A stretch of 54,492 nucleotides of DNA from DAISIK01 sp036822055 (lineage in GTDB: Bacteria > Verrucomicrobiota > Verrucomicrobiia > Opitutales > Puniceicoccaceae): positions 1 to 54,492 of the forward strand of contig DAISIK010000016.1 of assembly GCA_036822055.1 (NCBI GenBank), given 5' to 3'. This document shows, piece after piece, positions 51,695 to 54,492 of this stretch. The notes under the pieces were generated by a model that searched no databases, had not been told where the DNA came from, and worked only from the letters and a program-made list of their open reading frames with translations. The first letter of the stretch is position 1. Every line of letters begins with the position of its first letter. A program made the position numbers and the translations under genes.

Positions 51695-54244
51695 TCATTC
51701 CTGTTCAATCGCGAGCCGACCGAAAGCTCGATCCGTCCCGGCCGGGGCGGTCCAAGTCTGATAGTAGAGGCCGGTTTCGGGATCAAATGTCTCAGAAGAT
51801 ACTCCGGTGGCTGACCACTCAACCAGGTCGGTGGACCATTTGAATTGGTAGGTCAATTCGGGGGCTCCTTTTGCATACCACTGCGTGAGCCGGATGGTGT
51901 TGTCGGGCAGAGTTTCTATCTCGACAGGGGTCTCGGGGCGGCTGCCCGTCGCGACGGGATTGCCACCGAGAGCACGTTCGGCATAATTGATGTAGCCGTT
52001 TCCATTGGCATCGGCATCGGGAGCGCGGAGGTCTTCAGGGGTGCTGCCCCAGTCGATGGTGGCGGACCAGGCTTGGTATGGGGTCTGGAGGGAGCGGACG
52101 CGCCCCGAAATTTTGATGTCGTCGATTTCATTGAGGCCATTGGTGATGGCAGTGGATGAGCCGCTGAAGACGATTTGAAAAACCACCTCCGAGACATTCT
52201 GGAGGGATGCGATATCCGATAAGTTCAGATTGTCGAAACTCCGGAAAGAGGTGTTAAGCTGAACGAAATTTACCACTTTAACAGGCGCCGCGCCGTCTCC
52301 GCTCGCATAGATAGTCAGGCGGTCAGGTGAATTTTGTCCTCGGAGAGCACGGGTTTCAATGCCCGTAAAATCGAGCTTGTGGCCAGGAAGAGCGGTCACC
52401 GTGAAAGTGCTGTATTGCCCGTTGGTGCGCTTTTGATCATTGCCATTTGGGTTGTTGTTGGTCGTCGTAGTGCGCAAGCGACCCTCAGCAGTGGTGGTAA
52501 CGGAAAAGCCAGTACCCGGACCCTGGCTGACCGCGCTGGCGGCGGTGCCTGTCGTCGGGCCAGAGGCCAAGCTATTACCTTCAAAGGTGTAATGGGCCAA
52601 TGTTTCGACTTTGAGAACTTGAATGTTGAAGGATTTTTCGAAATACAGACCCGCTGAGTCGGTGCTGCGCACTGTAATGCTGTAGCTGCTTTTTGTGTTG
52701 TAATCGAACACGGCAGCGGTGCGGAGAGTGGGGCCTTGGACAGAGAATGCTGCAGCATCCGGGCCAGAGATGGTGTAACTGAAAAAATCGATCGGATCGG
52801 CATCAATGGTAGCGAGGACTCCCACCGTGGTTCCGATGGGCAGGCCCTCGAGAACCGAATCTTCGCTTAATGTGATGTCGGTGGGTCCAGCATCCCCAGG
52901 CTCGAAATCATAAACGTAACGCAAAAGGTCTCCCGCGGCCGAGGTGTTCTCGCCATCATCCGCACCTAATCCAAAGTAAAAGATTCCATTGACATACTCA
53001 AACGATTTGGCGCGGGAAACCGTGTTAAAGTGAAAAAGCTCCTGCCAGCTCGACGAGACTTCTGGAGTGCTGCTGCGGTGGACGGAGATGATGAAGTTAT
53101 TGTTAGCAACCTTGGTGGTGGCCAACACATAGAAGGCTCCGTCGAGTTCCAAAACATCCTCACCCAACGCTAGAAGTCGGGTGGGAAATTGAATGAAGAT
53201 GGGCTCACCTTGAAGCTGGGTTTTGACGTAGGCCCCCAAAGTGGCTTGGTAATAGCGGGTGTAATAGTTGTTGTATGAGGTTAGGGAATAAGCGCGAAGC
53301 GAATAGACGAGTCGGTTACCAACCGAAGCGGAGGCAAAGAAGCGCGCGAGATACTCGTCTCCATTTCCGGGCAGGGCGACTGGTTTGCTGATCGGTAGAA
53401 AATCGCTCGTCTCAATAAAATCGTCGCGTGAATTTACCGTTGCCTCGGCGAGCGAGCTGTAGGAATCCGTTGTGGCATCGTAGATGCCAATCCCATTGAT
53501 CAGCTTATCCGTAAAGCCCTTGGCGGAGAAGTCGTATAAAAATCTATTTCCGAAATCAAAATAACCGTTGGTTGCAATGGTCAAGCCATTGTAATTGATG
53601 ACAGAATAGAAGAAACTGTCACTACCGTAACCAAAGTCTCCAAAAAACGGCGGAGATAGTTGAGAGGGGCGCTTCAACTCCCCTCCGTTCAAAGTCGAGG
53701 TAACCAAACCAATCTGCGTGCTGGGATTACGGGAATTGCCGACCATGAACAGTTGATTGTCGCCTACCTTGGCGAGGTCGCGGATGTGGGCCATGTTTGG
53801 CCCCCCGGACACCGATACCCACTCGCCGCCCGGGTCGCGGTAATAGAATTTTTGGCTGTCACCGCTGGCAGGGTCGGCGGCGGGGAGGTAAAGCCGACCG
53901 TCGATGACGCGATAGTTTTCAATCGCTTCGGTATTGGCCAGCAGTTCGTTGGTGAAAAGTCCGGTTGTGGGCGAAAAACTCCACACCCGGTTGCTGCCGG
54001 GGTTGGTGGTGGTGTTCCCCGCACCGAGATAAAGACGACCGTCAAACCATTGCAGATCCCAATTGCTGCGGGCTCTGCCGCTGAGGTTGGTGCCGACATG
54101 AGGATTTCCAATCCGCTGAATCGAATCCGTAACGTCACCATGATTCGGAGCAGGATCTGAAGCCTCTACAATTGAAACCTGAAACATTAGACCCCAAAAA
54201 AGGAGGACAGTTCTGAACAGGCTACGTATCGGTTGTTTCATCAT
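51695..54244 (-). CDS. Large secreted protein: propeller-like, cadherin-like and beta-sandwich domains
   Basis: Extracellular protein of 849 residues, first gene of the minus-strand block that ends the window. Signal peptide at 1-28 (RTVLLFWGLMFQVSIVEA). Residues 45-445 are a repeat-rich beta region (NWDLQWFDGRLYLGAGN, YRVIDGRLYLPA, DNQLFMVGNSRNP), propeller-like. A cadherin-like domain follows at about 455-545 (DITLSEDSVLEGLPIGTTVG), then a jelly-roll-like domain at about 548-715 (HYTFEGNSLASGPTTG). The tail (721-849) carries PDADANGNGYINYAERALGG and a strand-rich end. No catalytic motif is recognised; it may be an adhesin or substrate-binding surface protein. Two ATG codons at the start overlap a TGA. 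Confidence 0.75.
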   Translation of the reverse strand: MMKQPIRSLFRTVLLFWGLMFQVSIVEASDPAPNHGDVTDSIQRIGNPHVGTNLSGRARSNWDLQWFDGRLYLGAGNTTTNPGSNRVWSFSPTTGLFTNELLANTEAIENYRVIDGRLYLPAADPASGDSQKFYYRDPGGEWVSVSGGPNMAHIRDLAKVGDNQLFMVGNSRNPSTQIGLVTSTLNGGELKRPSQLSPPFFGDFGYGSDSFFYSVINYNGLTIATNGYFDFGNRFLYDFSAKGFTDKLINGIGIYDATTDSYSSLAEATVNSRDDFIETSDFLPISKPVALPGNGDEYLARFFASASVGNRLVYSLRAYSLTSYNNYYTRYYQATLGAYVKTQLQGEPIFIQFPTRLLALGEDVLELDGAFYVLATTKVANNNFIISVHRSSTPEVSSSWQELFHFNTVSRAKSFEYVNGIFYFGLGADDGENTSAAGDLLRYVYDFEPGDAGPTDITLSEDSVLEGLPIGTTVGVLATIDADPIDFFSYTISGPDAAAFSVQGPTLRTAAVFDYNTKSSYSITVRSTDSAGLYFEKSFNIQVLKVETLAHYTFEGNSLASGPTTGTAASAVSQGPGTGFSVTTTAEGRLRTTTTNNNPNGNDQKRTNGQYSTFTVTALPGHKLDFTGIETRALRGQNSPDRLTIYASGDGAAPVKVVNFVQLNTSFRSFDNLNLSDIASLQNVSEVVFQIVFSGSSTAITNGLNEIDDIKISGRVRSLQTPYQAWSATIDWGSTPEDLRAPDADANGNGYINYAERALGGNPVATGSRPETPVEIETLPDNTIRLTQWYAKGAPELTYQFKWSTDLVEWSATGVSSETFDPETGLYYQTWTAPAGTDRAFGRLAIEQE

Positions 54245-54492
54245 AAAGATCCTCTACTCCAAGGGTTTGAAATAACAAAACTTTTTAAGAATACCCCTAA
54301 GAGGAATGGATGTAGAGAAGAAAAAAATATTTTCTTCCGCACCTCTTCCAGATGAAGGCCCGAATGGATTTCGACGTAGGCGATCCCAACCGCCGAGGGC
54401 GGATCGCAGGAGGAAATTCCGACTCGCAAGCGGTACTGGCCGGAGCCGGGACCCCACCCATGGCCAAAATCATCCCTAACCAGCTGGCGCGC
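54245..54492. other. Right-edge non-coding leader
   Basis: Upstream region of the large secreted protein. About 54250-54340 is AT-rich and is the probable promoter/5' UTR on the minus strand. A minus-strand frame without stops runs from the window edge to 54241, but no start lies inside and the AT-rich part reads as low-complexity Phe/Leu/Ser; I do not call a gene. Confidence 0.4.

Noticed and set aside
54241..54492. Minus-strand frame open from the right edge with an ATGA-type overlap to the large secreted protein
   Set aside because: The last about 30 codons lie in AT-rich leader sequence and read as Phe/Leu/Ser low complexity; no family pattern in the rest. It could be the tail of a gene beyond the window, so it is left open.
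1..54492. tRNA, rRNA, prophage, IS element or secretion-system gene clusters
   Set aside because: No tRNA-like or rRNA sequence, integrase, transposase of a known IS family, or phage structural gene was recognised on either strand.

Overview
The window looks like part of a Verrucomicrobiota chromosome, most likely class Opitutia (Opitutales/Puniceicoccales-like). This taxonomic call is inference. It rests on secreted proteins ending in a 'DADxNGxGYxNYxERALGGNP'-type tail, a proline-rich two-TM protein of a type I associate with Opitutae, a dense set of unrelated glycoside hydrolases each with its own sugar-type regulator, and the sequence character of GyrB/GyrA. There are no rRNA or tRNA genes, integrases, transposases of known IS families or CRISPR arrays. 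A 100-N scaffold gap (19367-19466) with identical 55-bp flanks indicates a short-read, probably metagenomic, assembly.

Layout. (1) 325-7045: a minus-strand hexuronate operon (UxuB-like SDR, 2-hydroxyacid dehydrogenase, Ldh-type dehydrogenase, KDG kinase, glucuronate isomerase) read away from a divergent XylR-type regulator. Mannonate dehydratase and KDPG aldolase are not here. (2) 7113-18654: a membrane protein back-to-back with a DUF4838 glycosidase-like protein, then PPK2, an aldo/keto reductase, a GH38 alpha-mannosidase, a GntR/LacI-type regulator with an extra C-terminal domain, and a small secreted protein. (3) 19112-20311: an Rpn/PD-(D/E)XK nuclease-family gene broken by an in-frame stop and by the scaffold gap. 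(4) 20591-26018: a FAD oxidoreductase/outer-membrane protein pair, an IMPase/aminotransferase pair, and a GT4 glycosyltransferase. (5) 26142-41691: a housekeeping core of gyrB-gyrA-prenyl synthase, a FAD amine-oxidase-like protein, accB-accC-Asp23/Gls24, two small unknown genes, a strong bidirectional terminator, and the opposing cluster acyP-ABC ATPase-ABC permease-TPR protein-rpmJ-rpmE (both zinc-free ribosomal paralogues), followed by a K+ channel with two RCK domains. (6) 41820-54244: a second glycan block with an AraC regulator divergent from a GHL6/GH151-like hydrolase, a large secreted heparinase II/III-like lyase, a GH31 glycosidase, an EEP-family phosphoesterase and a large secreted propeller/cadherin-like protein.

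Working model (inference): secreted lyase-type enzymes and glycosidases release mannose-, fucose-, glucose/xylose- and uronate-containing sugars, and the uronates pass through the first operon to 2-keto-3-deoxygluconate and KDPG. Three regulators of three architectures (XylR type, GntR+PBP+extra domain, AraC with cupin) sit next to their probable targets. Most genes, including housekeeping ones, lack a recognisable Shine-Dalgarno sequence; accB and ppk2 are the clear exceptions.

The points most worth a second look are the three-domain GntR regulator, the accB-accC-Asp23 neighbourhood shared with Firmicutes, the shared C-terminal module of the two large secreted proteins, the ABC/TPR/acylphosphatase cluster, and the artefactual gap inside the Rpn gene.
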